Notes: a model not told the origin generated them from the sequence alone. Shown: positions 28,304 through 36,807, counted from the stretch's first letter. The stretch: 64,000 nucleotides of DNA from Butyrivibrio sp. NC2002 (GCF_000702265.1 NZ_JNKZ01000007.1:186001-250000), one strand, 5' to 3'. Numbers and translations are program-made.

Positions 28304-28612
28304 ATGTACGCAATTATAGTTACTGGTGGTAAGCAGTACAAGGTTTCCGAGGGCGACATCATCAAAGTTGAGAAGCTTGATGTTGAAGCTGGAAAAGAAG
28401 TTACATTTGACAATGTTATTGCAGTAAACGATGATAAGACTCTTAAGGTTGCAGGCGATGTTGCAGGTGCTAAAGTTAGCGCAACTGTACTTGAGCAGGG
28501 CAAGGGCAAGAAGGTTATCGTTTATAAGTACAAGAGTAAGACCGGTTATCACAAGAAGAACGGTCACAGACAGTGCTTCACAAGCGTTAAGATCGACAAG
28601 ATCTCTATGTAA
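28304..28612 (+). CDS. rplU: 50S ribosomal protein L21
   Basis: The 102-residue protein is a full-length L21: MYAIIVTGGKQYKVSEGDIIKVEKL at the start and KTGYHKKNGHRQCFTSVKI near the end. It is a large-subunit ribosomal protein that binds 23S rRNA. It starts the rplU-prp-rpmA unit with a strong ribosome site (AAGGAGGTG). Regulation is likely by the upstream leader and promoter. Confidence 0.98.
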   Translation: MYAIIVTGGKQYKVSEGDIIKVEKLDVEAGKEVTFDNVIAVNDDKTLKVAGDVAGAKVSATVLEQGKGKKVIVYKYKSKTGYHKKNGHRQCFTSVKIDKISM

Positions 28613-28631
28613 TGTGAGAAGAGTTTGAGAT

Positions 28632-28961
28632 ATGACAAATATCACTATTCGTAAAAATTCAGATGGCGATTATGTTGGTTTTGAATTAAACGGACACGCC
28701 GGTTCCGGTGATTATGGTAAAGATATTGTTTGTGCTTCGATTTCAGTTCTAAGCATAAATACCGTAAATTCACTTGAAGAACTTACAGAAGATGATATTG
28801 TGTGCAATGCTGATCCTAATGAAGGTATTATCAGGCTTGATTTTAATGGACCTATTTCCAATGATGCCGAGCTTTTGATGAAATCTTTTGAACTCGGGAT
28901 CACAAGTATCTACAAACAGTATGGTAATGAGTTTTTGAACATAAAATTCGAGGAGGTATAA
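28632..28961 (+). CDS. prp: Ribosomal-processing cysteine protease Prp
   Basis: The 109-residue protein is Prp (YsxB family) with the catalytic His and Cys in GHAGSGDYGKDIVCASISVLS (His about 22, Cys about 34). Prp removes the N-terminal extension of L27 in Firmicutes. It lies between rplU and rpmA, the conserved order. The adjacent L27 gene carries the matching cleavage site, so enzyme and substrate are both present. Confidence 0.95.
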   Translation: MTNITIRKNSDGDYVGFELNGHAGSGDYGKDIVCASISVLSINTVNSLEELTEDDIVCNADPNEGIIRLDFNGPISNDAELLMKSFELGITSIYKQYGNEFLNIKFEEV

Positions 28962-28964
28962 GTC

Positions 28965-29252
28965 ATGTTGAATATGGACCTTCAATTTTTTGCTCATAAG
29001 AAGGGAGTCGGTTCTACAAAGAACGGTCGTGACTCCGAAGCAAAGCGTCTTGGAGCAAAGAGAGCTGACGGACAATTCGTAAAGGCTGGAAATATTTTAT
29101 ACAGACAGCGCGGAACTCATATTCATCCGGGTACAAACGTTGGTATCGGTAAAGATGATACACTTTTTGCCCTGATCGATGGTGTTCTTCGTTTTGAGCG
29201 CAAGGGCCGCGATAAGAAGCAGGCTAGCGTTTACGCTGTAGAGAGCAAGTAA
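28965..29252 (+). CDS. rpmA: 50S ribosomal protein L27 with cleavable N-terminal extension
   Basis: The 95-residue protein has the Firmicutes-type extension MLNMDLQFF before [15 protein letters not shown]. Prp is expected to cut after the FF pair, exposing the N-terminus that reaches the peptidyl transferase centre. The remainder is a normal L27 ([30 protein letters not shown]). The AGGAGGT ribosome site lies just before the ATG and a terminator follows. Confidence 0.98.
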   Translation: MLNMDLQFFAHKKGVGSTKNGRDSEAKRLGAKRADGQFVKAGNILYRQRGTHIHPGTNVGIGKDDTLFALIDGVLRFERKGRDKKQASVYAVESK

Positions 29253-29265
29253 TACGAACAGGTTT

Positions 29266-29299
29266 AAGCTCCAAACAAATTTTTGTTTGGAGCTTTTTT
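29266..29299 (+). terminator. Intrinsic terminator after rpmA
   Basis: A stem of about 13 bp (AAGCTCCAAACAA with TTGTTTGGAGCTT) with a short T loop, followed by six T, ends the rplU-prp-rpmA transcript. Confidence 0.92.
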
Positions 29300-29325
29300 A
29301 CATTTTTAAGGTCTTATTTTATAAT
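29297..29325 (+). promoter_or_regulatory. Promoter for obgE
   Basis: TTTACA (29297-29302), 17-base spacer, TATAAT (29320-29325). The -35 box overlaps the end of the rpmA terminator T-run. It would drive obgE-yhbY and probably the following nadD-yqeK-rsfS genes. Confidence 0.7.
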
Positions 29326-29367
29326 TATTTGTAGCTGACTATTGTAGTTTGATTAGTGGAGAAAAGA

Positions 29368-30762
29368 ATGCCTGCATTTGTTGATAGAGCAAGAATATTC
29401 ATAAGAAGTGGAAAAGGCGGAGATGGACATGTCTCTTTCAGAAGAGAGAAATTTGTTGCTAACGGTGGCCCCGATGGTGGTGACGGCGGCAATGGTGGTA
29501 ATGTCATCGTCTGTGTAGATCCTGGTGTCAATACACTTTCCGATTTTCATTTTGGCGGAAAGTATAAGGCAGAAAATGGTGAGGACGGTGGTAAGAGAAG
29601 ATGCCATGGTAAGCAGGGCTCTGACATTATCATCAAGGTTCCCGAAGGAACCGTTATAAAAGAAGCAGCAAGCGGAAAAGTAATTGTCGATATGTCCGGA
29701 AATACTAAGGAATTCGTTATCCTTAAGGGCGGAAAAGGCGGAAATGGTAACATGCATTATGCAACAAGTACAATGCAGGCACCAAGATATGCCCAGCCCG
29801 GACAGCCTGCGAAGGAGCTGGAAGTTATTCTTGAGCTTAAAATGATCGCAGATGTTGGACTTGTTGGATTCCCTAATGTCGGTAAATCAACATTTTTGAG
29901 TAAAGTATCTAATGCAAAGCCCAAGGTTGCAAACTATCATTTTACAACCCTTACTCCTATGCTCGGTGTTGTCAGCTTAAATGATGCCAGAGGCTTTGTT
30001 GTTGCGGACATTCCGGGTCTTATCGAAGGTGCTTCGGATGGCGCAGGTCTTGGACATGAATTCCTAAGACATATTGAAAGAACACGCGTAATGATACATG
30101 TTGTTGATGCTGCAGGTACAGAAGGTCGTGATCCTTTTGAAGATATAGAGGCAATCAACAACGAACTTGCCAAATATAATGCTGATATCACGAAGAGACT
30201 TCAGGTAATTGCTGCAAACAAAATAGATATGCTTCCTGATGGAGAAAACAGTGAGATAATAGCAAAGCTAAAAGAGAAGTACGAACCGCTTGGAGTTAAG
30301 GTATTTCCTACATCTACATTAACTGGAAAAGGTATTAATGAGCTGTTATACTATATTAGCAGAGAACTCGATAAACTCCCTGAAGATACGATAGTATTTG
30401 AAAGCGAGTATGATCCTGAGACAGAACTTAAGGAAGAGAATCTTGCATTTACTGTAGAATACGATTCAGATGCCAAGGAATATGTGATCGAAGGACCTAA
30501 GATTGAAAAGATGCTTGGTTACACCAACCTTGATTCCGAGAAGGGATTTGCTTTCTTCCAGAATTTCCTTGTTGAGAACGGAATCCTTGATCAGCTTGAA
30601 GAGCTCGGAATTCAGGATGGCGATACTGTACGTATGTATGGTAACAGCTTTGATTATTACAAGAATGCGGATACAGCAACAGGTGGAAACATGATTGCAG
30701 AAGATGAAGATAACTTCGACGATTTCGATAATATGGAGGACGAAGATGAATTTAACGAGTAA
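29368..30762 (+). CDS. obgE: GTPase ObgE/CgtA
   Basis: The protein (464 residues from this start) has the Gly-rich Obg fold (GKGGDGHVSFRREKFVANGGPDGGDGGNGG), a GTPase domain with G1 GFPNVGKSTF (about residue 169), G3 DIPGLIEG and G4 NKID, and a C-terminal Obg (OCT) domain followed by an acidic tail rich in Asp and Glu. ObgE acts in late 50S assembly and stress signalling. The ATG at 29368 (GGAG six bases upstream) gives the canonical N-terminus; a GTG at 29356 is in frame but overlaps that ribosome site. The last 17 bases overlap yhbY. Confidence 0.96.
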   Translation: MPAFVDRARIFIRSGKGGDGHVSFRREKFVANGGPDGGDGGNGGNVIVCVDPGVNTLSDFHFGGKYKAENGEDGGKRRCHGKQGSDIIIKVPEGTVIKEAASGKVIVDMSGNTKEFVILKGGKGGNGNMHYATSTMQAPRYAQPGQPAKELEVILELKMIADVGLVGFPNVGKSTFLSKVSNAKPKVANYHFTTLTPMLGVVSLNDARGFVVADIPGLIEGASDGAGLGHEFLRHIERTRVMIHVVDAAGTEGRDPFEDIEAINNELAKYNADITKRLQVIAANKIDMLPDGENSEIIAKLKEKYEPLGVKVFPTSTLTGKGINELLYYISRELDKLPEDTIVFESEYDPETELKEENLAFTVEYDSDAKEYVIEGPKIEKMLGYTNLDSEKGFAFFQNFLVENGILDQLEELGIQDGDTVRMYGNSFDYYKNADTATGGNMIAEDEDNFDDFDNMEDEDEFNE

Positions 30763-31042
30763 ACAGCGTGCTTATCTTAAGGGACTTGCACAGAATATAG
30801 AGCCTGTTTTTTCTATAGGCAAATCATCTGTTACACCTGAAGTAACTGAAAGTGTATCAGAATGCTTCAATACAAAAGAACTTATTAAAGGAACTGTTCA
30901 GAAAAACTGTCTGGATGATGTGAAGGAGGTTGCAAATACTGTAGCTGACAGAACAAGATCTACACTTGTGCAGGTTATTGGCAGAAAGATAGTATTATAC
31001 AAGCCTTTTCATGAGAATCCTGAAATAAAGCTCCCTAAATAA
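30746..31042 (+). CDS. yhbY: YhbY/CRS1-YhbY RNA-binding protein
   Basis: The 98-residue protein is a CRM-domain RNA-binding protein: LTSKQRAYLKGLAQNIEPVFSIGKSSVT at the N-terminus, and the GxxG-type loop region near NCLDDVKEVANTVADRTRSTLVQVIGRKIVLYK. The family associates with pre-50S particles. GGAGGA five bases before the ATG at 30746 gives a start inside the end of obgE, so the two genes are translationally coupled; the longer upstream frame is unlikely to be used. Confidence 0.93.
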   Translation: MNLTSKQRAYLKGLAQNIEPVFSIGKSSVTPEVTESVSECFNTKELIKGTVQKNCLDDVKEVANTVADRTRSTLVQVIGRKIVLYKPFHENPEIKLPK

Positions 31043-31091
31043 GCATTTGAAGTTCTAAAATAAAATATTACATCAAAGAGGGGAACATGAC

Positions 31092-31748
31092 ATGGCAGAA
31101 CGTAAAATAGGTATTTTAGGCGGAACATTTAATCCAATCCATAATGCTCATCTGTTACTTGCAGAAGCAGCAAGAGAGCAGTTTGGGCTTGACCGGGTTA
31201 TTTTTATACCTAGTGGATGTTCATATATGAAAAAGGATGAGGATATTCCATCAGGAGATCTTCGCTATCAGATGGTAAAGCTTGCGATAGAAGGTAATCC
31301 ATACTTTACCTGCTCACGTATTGAAATAGACAGAGAAGGCAATACATATACGATAGATACACTTAAGGAACTAAACAATATGTATCCGGGTGATGAGATA
31401 TATCTTATTATGGGCGGTGATACATTTAAGCAGATCGAATACTGGAAGGATAGCGAGGAAATATTTAAAAACTGTATTATTCTTGCTGCTGTAAGAGATC
31501 ATATGTCACTTGCTGAAATGGATAAACATCGTCAGTATCTTCAGAATAAGTTTGGCGCTGATGTACGCCTTCTTCAGTTTCACGATCTGGATCTTTCATC
31601 TACAGCTCTTAGAAAGAAAATCCAGACTGGCAGATCTGTCCGTTATCTTCTTCCTGAAGAAGTTATTGAGTTCGCCAGAGTTAAGAACATCTACAGCGGA
31701 CGCGCACAGGCTGTAAATGATGATGATGTGAAGATCTACAACAACTGA
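31092..31748 (+). CDS. nadD: Nicotinate-nucleotide adenylyltransferase
   Basis: The 218-residue protein carries the nucleotidyltransferase motif GILGGTFNPIHNAHLLLA, FIPSGCSYMKK and the STALRKKI motif (ISSTxIR type). It makes nicotinic acid adenine dinucleotide in NAD synthesis. It is in the conserved obgE-yhbY-nadD-yqeK-rsfS order. GAGGGGAAC lies before the ATG pair at 31087/31092; the second, in frame, is used. The C-terminus has a short unconserved tail. Confidence 0.95.
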   Translation: MAERKIGILGGTFNPIHNAHLLLAEAAREQFGLDRVIFIPSGCSYMKKDEDIPSGDLRYQMVKLAIEGNPYFTCSRIEIDREGNTYTIDTLKELNNMYPGDEIYLIMGGDTFKQIEYWKDSEEIFKNCIILAAVRDHMSLAEMDKHRQYLQNKFGADVRLLQFHDLDLSSTALRKKIQTGRSVRYLLPEEVIEFARVKNIYSGRAQAVNDDDVKIYNN

Positions 31749-31765
31749 TTTATTGCGGAGTTTTA

Positions 31766-32347
31766 ATGAAAACTATTGATATAACGCAGAAACTTAGAAA
31801 AGAAATGCAAAGCGCACTTAAAGCTGACAGATTCGACCATACACTTGGTGTTGCTTATACAGCTGCGAATATGGCTTCTGTACATGACGTTGATGTTCAA
31901 AAAGCGCTTATTGCGGGCTTTCTTCATGACTGTGCCAAAAACATCAGCCATGATGAGCAGATGCAGATATGCAGGAAGTATGATGTCGAGATTACGGATA
32001 TAGAGAAAAGAAATCCTGCACTCATTCATGCAAAAGCCGGAATGTGCCTTGCAAAGCATAAGTATGATATTAAAGATCAGGAAATATTATCTGCCATAAG
32101 ATGGCATACTACAGGAAAGCCTGATATGACTGACCTTGAGAAGATAATATTTATTGCAGACTTTATAGAGCCCAACAGAAAGCCTCTTGAACATATGGAT
32201 GAGATCAGAAAAGAGGCCTTCAGGGATCTTAACTTATGTATGCTTCATATTTTGCGTGACACCCTAAACTATCTTGATCATATCGATAAAGAATGTGATC
32301 CTATGACAAAAAGTACATTCGATTACTATTCAAATCTTATTGGATAA
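31766..32347 (+). CDS. yqeK: HD-domain hydrolase YqeK
   Basis: The 193-residue protein has an HD-type metal-binding domain: H of FDHTLGVAYTA, then HDCAKN (HD pair, about residue 53) and later the conserved IRWHTTG and ADFIEPNR motifs of the YqeK family. Related YqeK proteins hydrolyse diadenosine tetraphosphate symmetrically, so this is the likely activity. It lies 18 bases after nadD. Its end is 25 bases before the rsfS start. Confidence 0.93.
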   Translation: MKTIDITQKLRKEMQSALKADRFDHTLGVAYTAANMASVHDVDVQKALIAGFLHDCAKNISHDEQMQICRKYDVEITDIEKRNPALIHAKAGMCLAKHKYDIKDQEILSAIRWHTTGKPDMTDLEKIIFIADFIEPNRKPLEHMDEIRKEAFRDLNLCMLHILRDTLNYLDHIDKECDPMTKSTFDYYSNLIG

Positions 32348-32372
32348 ACTAATTATTTGGAGGGATTATTTA

Positions 32373-32738
32373 ATGAGTGAACATTCTATTGAAAACTCAA
32401 AAGAGATGGTAAAGCTTGCGGTTGATGCTCTTGAAGACCGTAAGGGTACAAATATTGAAATTCTTGATATAAGCGAGGTTTCTTCTCTCGGAGATTACTT
32501 TATCATTGCAAGCGGTTCAAACAGACCTCAGATCCAGGCAATGGCTGACAAGGTTGAAGAGATGCTTGGAAGAGCAGGCTATGAAAAAAAAGATGTTGAA
32601 GGGTACGAAAGTGCATTTTGGATTCTTCTCGATTTTGGTGATATCATAGTTCACATATTCGATGAAGAGAACAGAATTTTCTACGACCTTGAGAGAATAT
32701 GGAGAGACGGAAAACAGATTTCAAAAGAAGACCTGTAA
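32373..32738 (+). CDS. rsfS: Ribosomal silencing factor RsfS
   Basis: The protein (121 residues from this start) is RsfS (Iojap): KLAVDALEDRKGTNIEILDI, SSLGDYFIIASGSNRPQIQAMAD, then GYESAFWILLDFGDIIVHIFDEENRIFYDLERIW. It binds L14 and blocks 30S-50S joining when nutrients are low. GGAGGG (32359-32364) fixes the ATG at 32373; the upstream in-frame start at 32340 would lie inside yqeK. The gene ends the ribosome-biogenesis block before a bidirectional terminator. Confidence 0.96.
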   Translation: MSEHSIENSKEMVKLAVDALEDRKGTNIEILDISEVSSLGDYFIIASGSNRPQIQAMADKVEEMLGRAGYEKKDVEGYESAFWILLDFGDIIVHIFDEENRIFYDLERIWRDGKQISKEDL

Positions 32739-32760
32739 ATTTCAGGACGTAAATAAATAA

Positions 32761-32820
32761 AAAAAAGAATGACTTCTTATAGGCAAAAGTGGAACTCGCC
32801 TGCAAGAAGTCATTTTTACA
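32761..32820. terminator. Bidirectional terminator between rsfS and lexA
   Basis: An 11-bp outer stem (AATGACTTCTT 32768-32778 with AAGAAGTCATT 32804-32814) and a 4-bp inner AGGC/GCCT pair, with a run of A before and T after, can end transcripts from both the plus-strand rsfS and the minus-strand lexA. Confidence 0.88.
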
Positions 32821-32824
32821 TTAT

Positions 32825-33439
32825 TTAGTAAAGTCTAAGAACGCCGAAAACCTTGCCGAGGATAGCACAATCATCAACAATTATGGGATCCATGGTATCG
32901 TTTTCAGGCTGAAGTCTGATGTGGCCGTTTTCTTTATAAAAAGTCTTAACAGTTGCAGAGTCATCAATAAGAGCAACTACCTGATCACCGTTTTTTGCAG
33001 TATCGCAAGCATGAACAAAAATACGGTCGCCATTAAAAATACCTGCATTTATCATTGAATCGCCCTTAACATTAAGAATAAATGTGTCACCCTTAGGGCA
33101 CATCTCTGCGGGAATAGGGAAGTAGCTGTCAATATTCTGCTCAGCAAGAATAGGCATTCCTGCAGCAACCTGGCCAATAACAGGTACACTCACCATTTCA
33201 GTACGGATCATATTGAAGCTGTCGTCGCAGATTTCAATTGCTCTGGGTTTGGTGGGGTCCCTTCTTATATATCCGTTTTTCTCAAGAGTTTCAAGATGAG
33301 AGTGTACGGAAGATGTAGATTTAAGCTTAACCTTCTCACATATTTCACGTACAGTTGGCGGATACCCCTTTTCAAGAATAACTTCTTTCATAAATTCAAG
33401 TATCTCAGACTGTTTCTCAGATATTTTTCCTTTAGACAT
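32825..33439 (-). CDS. lexA: SOS response repressor LexA
   Basis: The 204-residue protein has an N-terminal winged-helix DNA-binding domain (KGYPPTVREICEKVKLKSTSSVHSHLETLEKNGYI), the autocleavage Ala-Gly (QVAAGMPI, about residues 91-92), catalytic Ser (KGDSMINAGI, about 128) and catalytic Lys (VVALIDDSATVKTF, about 165). RecA-stimulated self-cleavage relieves repression of SOS genes. A LexA box lies 20 bases upstream of the start, so it is autoregulated. A further LexA box precedes the LysM gene at 37.7 kb, 4 kb away. Confidence 0.97.
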   Translation of the reverse strand: MSKGKISEKQSEILEFMKEVILEKGYPPTVREICEKVKLKSTSSVHSHLETLEKNGYIRRDPTKPRAIEICDDSFNMIRTEMVSVPVIGQVAAGMPILAEQNIDSYFPIPAEMCPKGDTFILNVKGDSMINAGIFNGDRIFVHACDTAKNGDQVVALIDDSATVKTFYKENGHIRLQPENDTMDPIIVDDCAILGKVFGVLRLY

Positions 33440-33459
33440 AATAATCCTCCATTCATTAA

Positions 33460-33473
33460 CGAACCTATGTTCA
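33460..33473 (-). promoter_or_regulatory. LexA box of lexA
   Basis: The plus strand reads CGAACCTATGTTCA, a near-perfect match to the Gram-positive LexA (DinR) operator CGAACNNNNGTTCG. It sits between the lexA -10 element and the ribosome site, a position suited to repression. Confidence 0.85.
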
Positions 33474-33501
33474 GTATATCATAATAAAATACCATAGGCA
33501 A
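33473..33501 (-). promoter_or_regulatory. lexA promoter
   Basis: Read on the minus strand, TTGCCT (33501-33496) is followed after 17 bases by TATACT (33478-33473), directly upstream of and touching the LexA box. Confidence 0.7.
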
Positions 33502-33518
33502 ACATGAGTTTATTTGTC

Positions 33519-33547
33519 TTTATATTTTTTTGTGCGGATATTATAAT
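33519..33547 (+). promoter_or_regulatory. Possible promoter for the MATE operon
   Basis: TTTATA (33519-33524) and TATAAT (33542-33547) have 17-base spacing in the 290-base gap between lexA and the MATE gene. It would give a leader of about 150 AT-rich bases before the upstream ORF. Nothing else recognisable lies in that leader. Confidence 0.35.
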
Positions 33548-33703
33548 GTTTACATGAGGGAAATATATGTTTCTACGTTTCCAAATTTATATATTCACGA
33601 TAAATAATTTCACATAAAAACAAATAAATATTGTGTTTTTAATTTTCGTTTTATCATATTCTAAACATAATTATGGAACAAAATAAGTTATAGGAAGGCG
33701 AAA

Positions 33704-33736
33704 ATGCATTTTTTTCGAGATCACGGTAGAAGATGA
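33704..33736 (+). CDS. 10-codon upstream ORF coupled to the MATE gene
   Basis: The ORF encodes MHFFRDHGRR. It has a better ribosome site (AGGAAGG, 5 bases before the ATG) than the MATE gene itself, and its TGA stop overlaps the MATE start codon as ATGA. This arrangement points to translational coupling, in which ribosomes ending on the short ORF restart on the transporter gene. The peptide could be a regulatory leader, for example one sensing ribosome-acting drugs or charged tRNA, but that is inference. No alternative hairpins typical of attenuators were seen. Confidence 0.5.
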   Translation: MHFFRDHGRR

Positions 33737-35157
33737 GTTTAATTGAAAAAATAATTGAACCAAAAGAATTTTTATCAGAGGATCGCAAGCGATTTACCAA
33801 TTTGGCATTAAAAGCGATGATCGTACCTCTCCTTATAGAGCAGCTTCTTCAGATGGTAGTAGGACTTGCGGATACCATGATGGTCAGTTATGCAGGCGAA
33901 GCTGTTGTTGCGGGTGTTGGGCTTGATACCATGGTTTACACCATATTCATCTATCTTTTTACCGCAATTTCAGCCGGAGGTTCGGTTGTTGTATCACAGT
34001 ACATCGGTAGTAAAGAAAAGGATAATGCAGATCTGTCCGCATCGCAGATTTTCTTTATGGGAGGCCTTCTTTCTATAGTATGCATGATGCTGATGCTGTT
34101 TTTTGGTTCATCACTTCTTGGAACAATGTATCCCAAAGCTGAAGCAGATACCATGGCGGCCTGTAGGACATATATGTGGATTGTTGCATGGTCTTTTCCT
34201 GCAAATGCAATTTATAACGCTGGTTGCGCGGTTTTTCGTGCGATGGGTAAGACCAGAGTGACCATGTTTGTATCGTTTATTGCTAATCTGGTCAATGTTG
34301 TAGGAAACGCTATTGGTATATTCGTATTAAAAGCAGGTGCAGCCGGTGTTGCATGGCCTACAACGATATCATGGTATGTAGCAGCCATTATTATGACGAT
34401 GCTATGTATAGAGACGAAGGCATCTGATGATATCCTGAGAAAAATAAGTTCACTTAGCGGCACAAGAATAGGTATAGGCATAAAGGATTCTCTTAGCCTG
34501 AATGTACAGATGGCAAAACGTATTCTGGGCGTTGCCATCCCTAATTCAATAGAAAATACTCTTTTCCAGGCAGCAAAGGTTGTTCTTGGTATGCTGACTG
34601 CGACTTTTGGGACTTCTCAGATTGCAGCAAATACTACAGGTCAGACTTTCTGGTCACTTGCAGCATGTATGGGTATGTCTATGGGGACAGTATTTATCAC
34701 TGTTGTCGGACAATGTGTAGGTGCAGGCGATTATGAAGCCGCAGAGTGGAACATAAGAAAGCTTACCAGATTATCGCTTTTACTTGCTGTTATCTGGAAC
34801 GTGATCGTAATGGCACTTACACCGTTACTGCTTACTCTATACAATCTATCAGATGAAACAAAACGTCTGATCCTCATAATTGTAGCGATTCATAATCTTT
34901 TTTCGGGACTTGTACAGCCTTTTTCCGGCCCGCTTTCATCTGGACTACGTACTGCAGGAGACGTGAAGTTTACGATGTGGGCTTCTATATTTGCCACAGT
35001 TGTATGCAGGACAGCCTTGTCATTTATGCTTGCACTATGGATGAAAATGGGAGTAATAGGAATTGCACTTGCAATGGTTCTAGACTGGTGCATTAAAGCA
35101 GCTCTTGATATTTGGCGTTTCAGGAGCGGAAAATGGAGGAATAAAAAAATAATATGA
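33733..35157 (+). CDS. MATE family multidrug efflux transporter
   Basis: The 474-residue protein has about 12 hydrophobic helices and two MatE halves, with the N-terminal segment MIVPLLIEQLLQMVVGLADTMMVS characteristic of NorM/DinF-type transporters and a second half beginning near AKRILGVAIPNSIENTLFQAAK. It likely exports cationic or other organic compounds using a Na+ or H+ gradient. It has a weak ribosome site of its own and overlaps a short upstream ORF. Its stop overlaps the next gene (ATGA), so it is co-expressed with the monooxygenase-fold protein. Confidence 0.92.
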   Translation: MSLIEKIIEPKEFLSEDRKRFTNLALKAMIVPLLIEQLLQMVVGLADTMMVSYAGEAVVAGVGLDTMVYTIFIYLFTAISAGGSVVVSQYIGSKEKDNADLSASQIFFMGGLLSIVCMMLMLFFGSSLLGTMYPKAEADTMAACRTYMWIVAWSFPANAIYNAGCAVFRAMGKTRVTMFVSFIANLVNVVGNAIGIFVLKAGAAGVAWPTTISWYVAAIIMTMLCIETKASDDILRKISSLSGTRIGIGIKDSLSLNVQMAKRILGVAIPNSIENTLFQAAKVVLGMLTATFGTSQIAANTTGQTFWSLAACMGMSMGTVFITVVGQCVGAGDYEAAEWNIRKLTRLSLLLAVIWNVIVMALTPLLLTLYNLSDETKRLILIIVAIHNLFSGLVQPFSGPLSSGLRTAGDVKFTMWASIFATVVCRTALSFMLALWMKMGVIGIALAMVLDWCIKAALDIWRFRSGKWRNKKII

Positions 35158-35474
35158 TTACAGTTAATCTTTACTACAAAGGGAAAAATGGGAGTGCCAG
35201 AGCATTTGCAGATGAAATGGAGTCATCCGGAATTGCAGATGCAATAAGAAATGAAGAAGGTAATCTGCGCTATCAATATTTTCAGCCAATAGGTGACCCT
35301 GAGACTGTTTTGCTTATAGACTCATGGACAGATCAGGCTGCAATAGACTCACACCATGCATCTAAAATGATGGAGCAGCTTGCAGACTTGCGTGAAAAAT
35401 ATGATCTTCATATGACGGTAGAACGTTTTATCAGTGATGATTATGAGGCCGATGAAAAATTTCTGAGAAAGTGA
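35154..35474 (+). CDS. Antibiotic biosynthesis monooxygenase (ABM) fold protein
   Basis: The 106-residue protein is a dimeric alpha+beta barrel of the ABM/YgiN type: MITVNLYYKGKNGSARAFADEM, the RYQYFQPIGDPETVLLIDSWTDQAAIDSHHAS core, and the closing beta strand. Members include quinol monooxygenases that need no cofactor; the substrate here is unknown. It overlaps the MATE gene by 4 bases and is followed after about 85 bases by an aldo-keto reductase, suggesting a small detoxification group. Confidence 0.85.
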   Translation: MITVNLYYKGKNGSARAFADEMESSGIADAIRNEEGNLRYQYFQPIGDPETVLLIDSWTDQAAIDSHHASKMMEQLADLREKYDLHMTVERFISDDYEADEKFLRK

Positions 35475-35558
35475 TCCAGACTGTTAAGCTTTTTAGGGCA
35501 AAAAAAAGCTTCAAATAATAGTTGTGACTATATTTTCATTTAGGAGAGGAGATTATCT

Positions 35559-36698
35559 ATGGATTTCAAACCGGCAAAAAAACTCGGATTTGGCATGATG
35601 AGAATGCCGCTTATCGACAAAACAAATGATGCAGATGTTGATATTGAAGCAGTTTCAAAAATGGTTGATATGTTCCTTGAAAGAGGGTTCACTTATTTTG
35701 ATACTGCTTGGATGTATAATGGTTTCAACAGTGAAAATGTTGCAAGAAAAGCACTTGTTGAAAGACATCCTAGGGATAGCTTTACTCTTGCTACAAAGCT
35801 TCATGCAGGATTTATCAATTCTAAAGAAGACAGAGATAAGATTTTTAATGAGCAGCTTAAAAAGACCGGAGCAGGATACTTTGACTATTATCTGATCCAT
35901 GGCATAGAAGAGGGGCTGCTTCAAAAATATGAAGACCTTGACTGCTTTAATTGGCTGCTTGATAAAAAGAAGGAAGGTCTTGTGCGTCATGCGGGCTTTT
36001 CTTTCCATGACAGTCCAAAGCTTTTGGACGACATACTTACAAGACATCCGGAAATGGAATTTGTTCAGCTGCAGATCAATTATCTGGATTGGGAAAGTGA
36101 ATGGGTTCATTCAAGAGAATGCTATGAAGTAGCTGCAAAGCACAGCAAACCTGTCATAGTCATGGAACCTGTAAAAGGCGGCACACTCTCTAAACTTCCT
36201 TTAGAAGCTACTCAGTTATTCAAGGAAAAGGATGAGAATATGTCTATTCCAAGCTGGGCGATCAGATTTGTAGCCAGCTTAGATAATGTCATGGTTGTCT
36301 TATCAGGAATGAGCAGTTTGGAGCAGATGGATGACAATACTTCTTACATGGAGGATTTTAAGCCATTATCAGAAGATGAAAAAAAGCTTTGCTTCAAAGC
36401 TGCCGATATAATTAATAATCAAATTGCTATTCCATGCACAGGCTGTTCGTATTGTACGGAAGGCTGTCCCATGAAGATAGCAATTCCTAAGTACTTTTCT
36501 CTTTATAATGAGAATATGCGAGAAGACATGGAAGAAAAGGGCTGGACCATTAACTTTACAAACTACGAAAACCTTGTAAAAAGCGGATTCGGAAGAGCTA
36601 GCGACTGTATAGCCTGTGGTCAGTGCGAGGGTGTTTGCCCTCAGCATCTTCCTATTATAGACAATCTTAAGAAAGTTGCAGCTCACTTTGAACATTAA
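35559..36698 (+). CDS. Aldo/keto reductase with C-terminal 4Fe-4S domain
   Basis: The 379-residue protein has an AKR barrel (residues about 5-280) with the catalytic tetrad visible as Asp and Tyr (YFDTAWMYNG), Lys (LATKLHA) and His (YYLIHGI), and a C-terminal ferredoxin-like segment with CTGCSYCTEGCP and CIACGQCEGVCP. This fusion is common in Clostridia. The Fe-S part may pass electrons to or from the NAD(P)H site; substrate unknown. RBS GAGAGGAG precedes the ATG. A terminator lies 150 bases downstream. Confidence 0.92.
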   Translation: MDFKPAKKLGFGMMRMPLIDKTNDADVDIEAVSKMVDMFLERGFTYFDTAWMYNGFNSENVARKALVERHPRDSFTLATKLHAGFINSKEDRDKIFNEQLKKTGAGYFDYYLIHGIEEGLLQKYEDLDCFNWLLDKKKEGLVRHAGFSFHDSPKLLDDILTRHPEMEFVQLQINYLDWESEWVHSRECYEVAAKHSKPVIVMEPVKGGTLSKLPLEATQLFKEKDENMSIPSWAIRFVASLDNVMVVLSGMSSLEQMDDNTSYMEDFKPLSEDEKKLCFKAADIINNQIAIPCTGCSYCTEGCPMKIAIPKYFSLYNENMREDMEEKGWTINFTNYENLVKSGFGRASDCIACGQCEGVCPQHLPIIDNLKKVAAHFEH

Positions 36699-36744
36699 AA
36701 CATTAAATCCATTAAATAGTATGTAATGGATCTATTAAACTCAT

Positions 36745-36807
36745 GCCTCGCAGTTCAATGGTATTTATCGGGACTTATTGATCTTACCAGTCTATTACGA
36801 GGCTTTT
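36745..36807 (+). other. Hairpin with short T-run after the aldo-keto reductase
   Basis: GCCTCG (36745-36750) pairs with CGAGGC (36798-36803), followed by TTTT. The 47-base loop is long for a terminator; it could be a weak terminator or part of a small RNA. Confidence 0.35.

Noticed and set aside
35484-35515. Hairpin AAGCTTTTT/AAAAAGCTT before the aldo-keto reductase
   Set aside because: The stem is mostly A-T and has no T-run after it; kept out as too weak to call.
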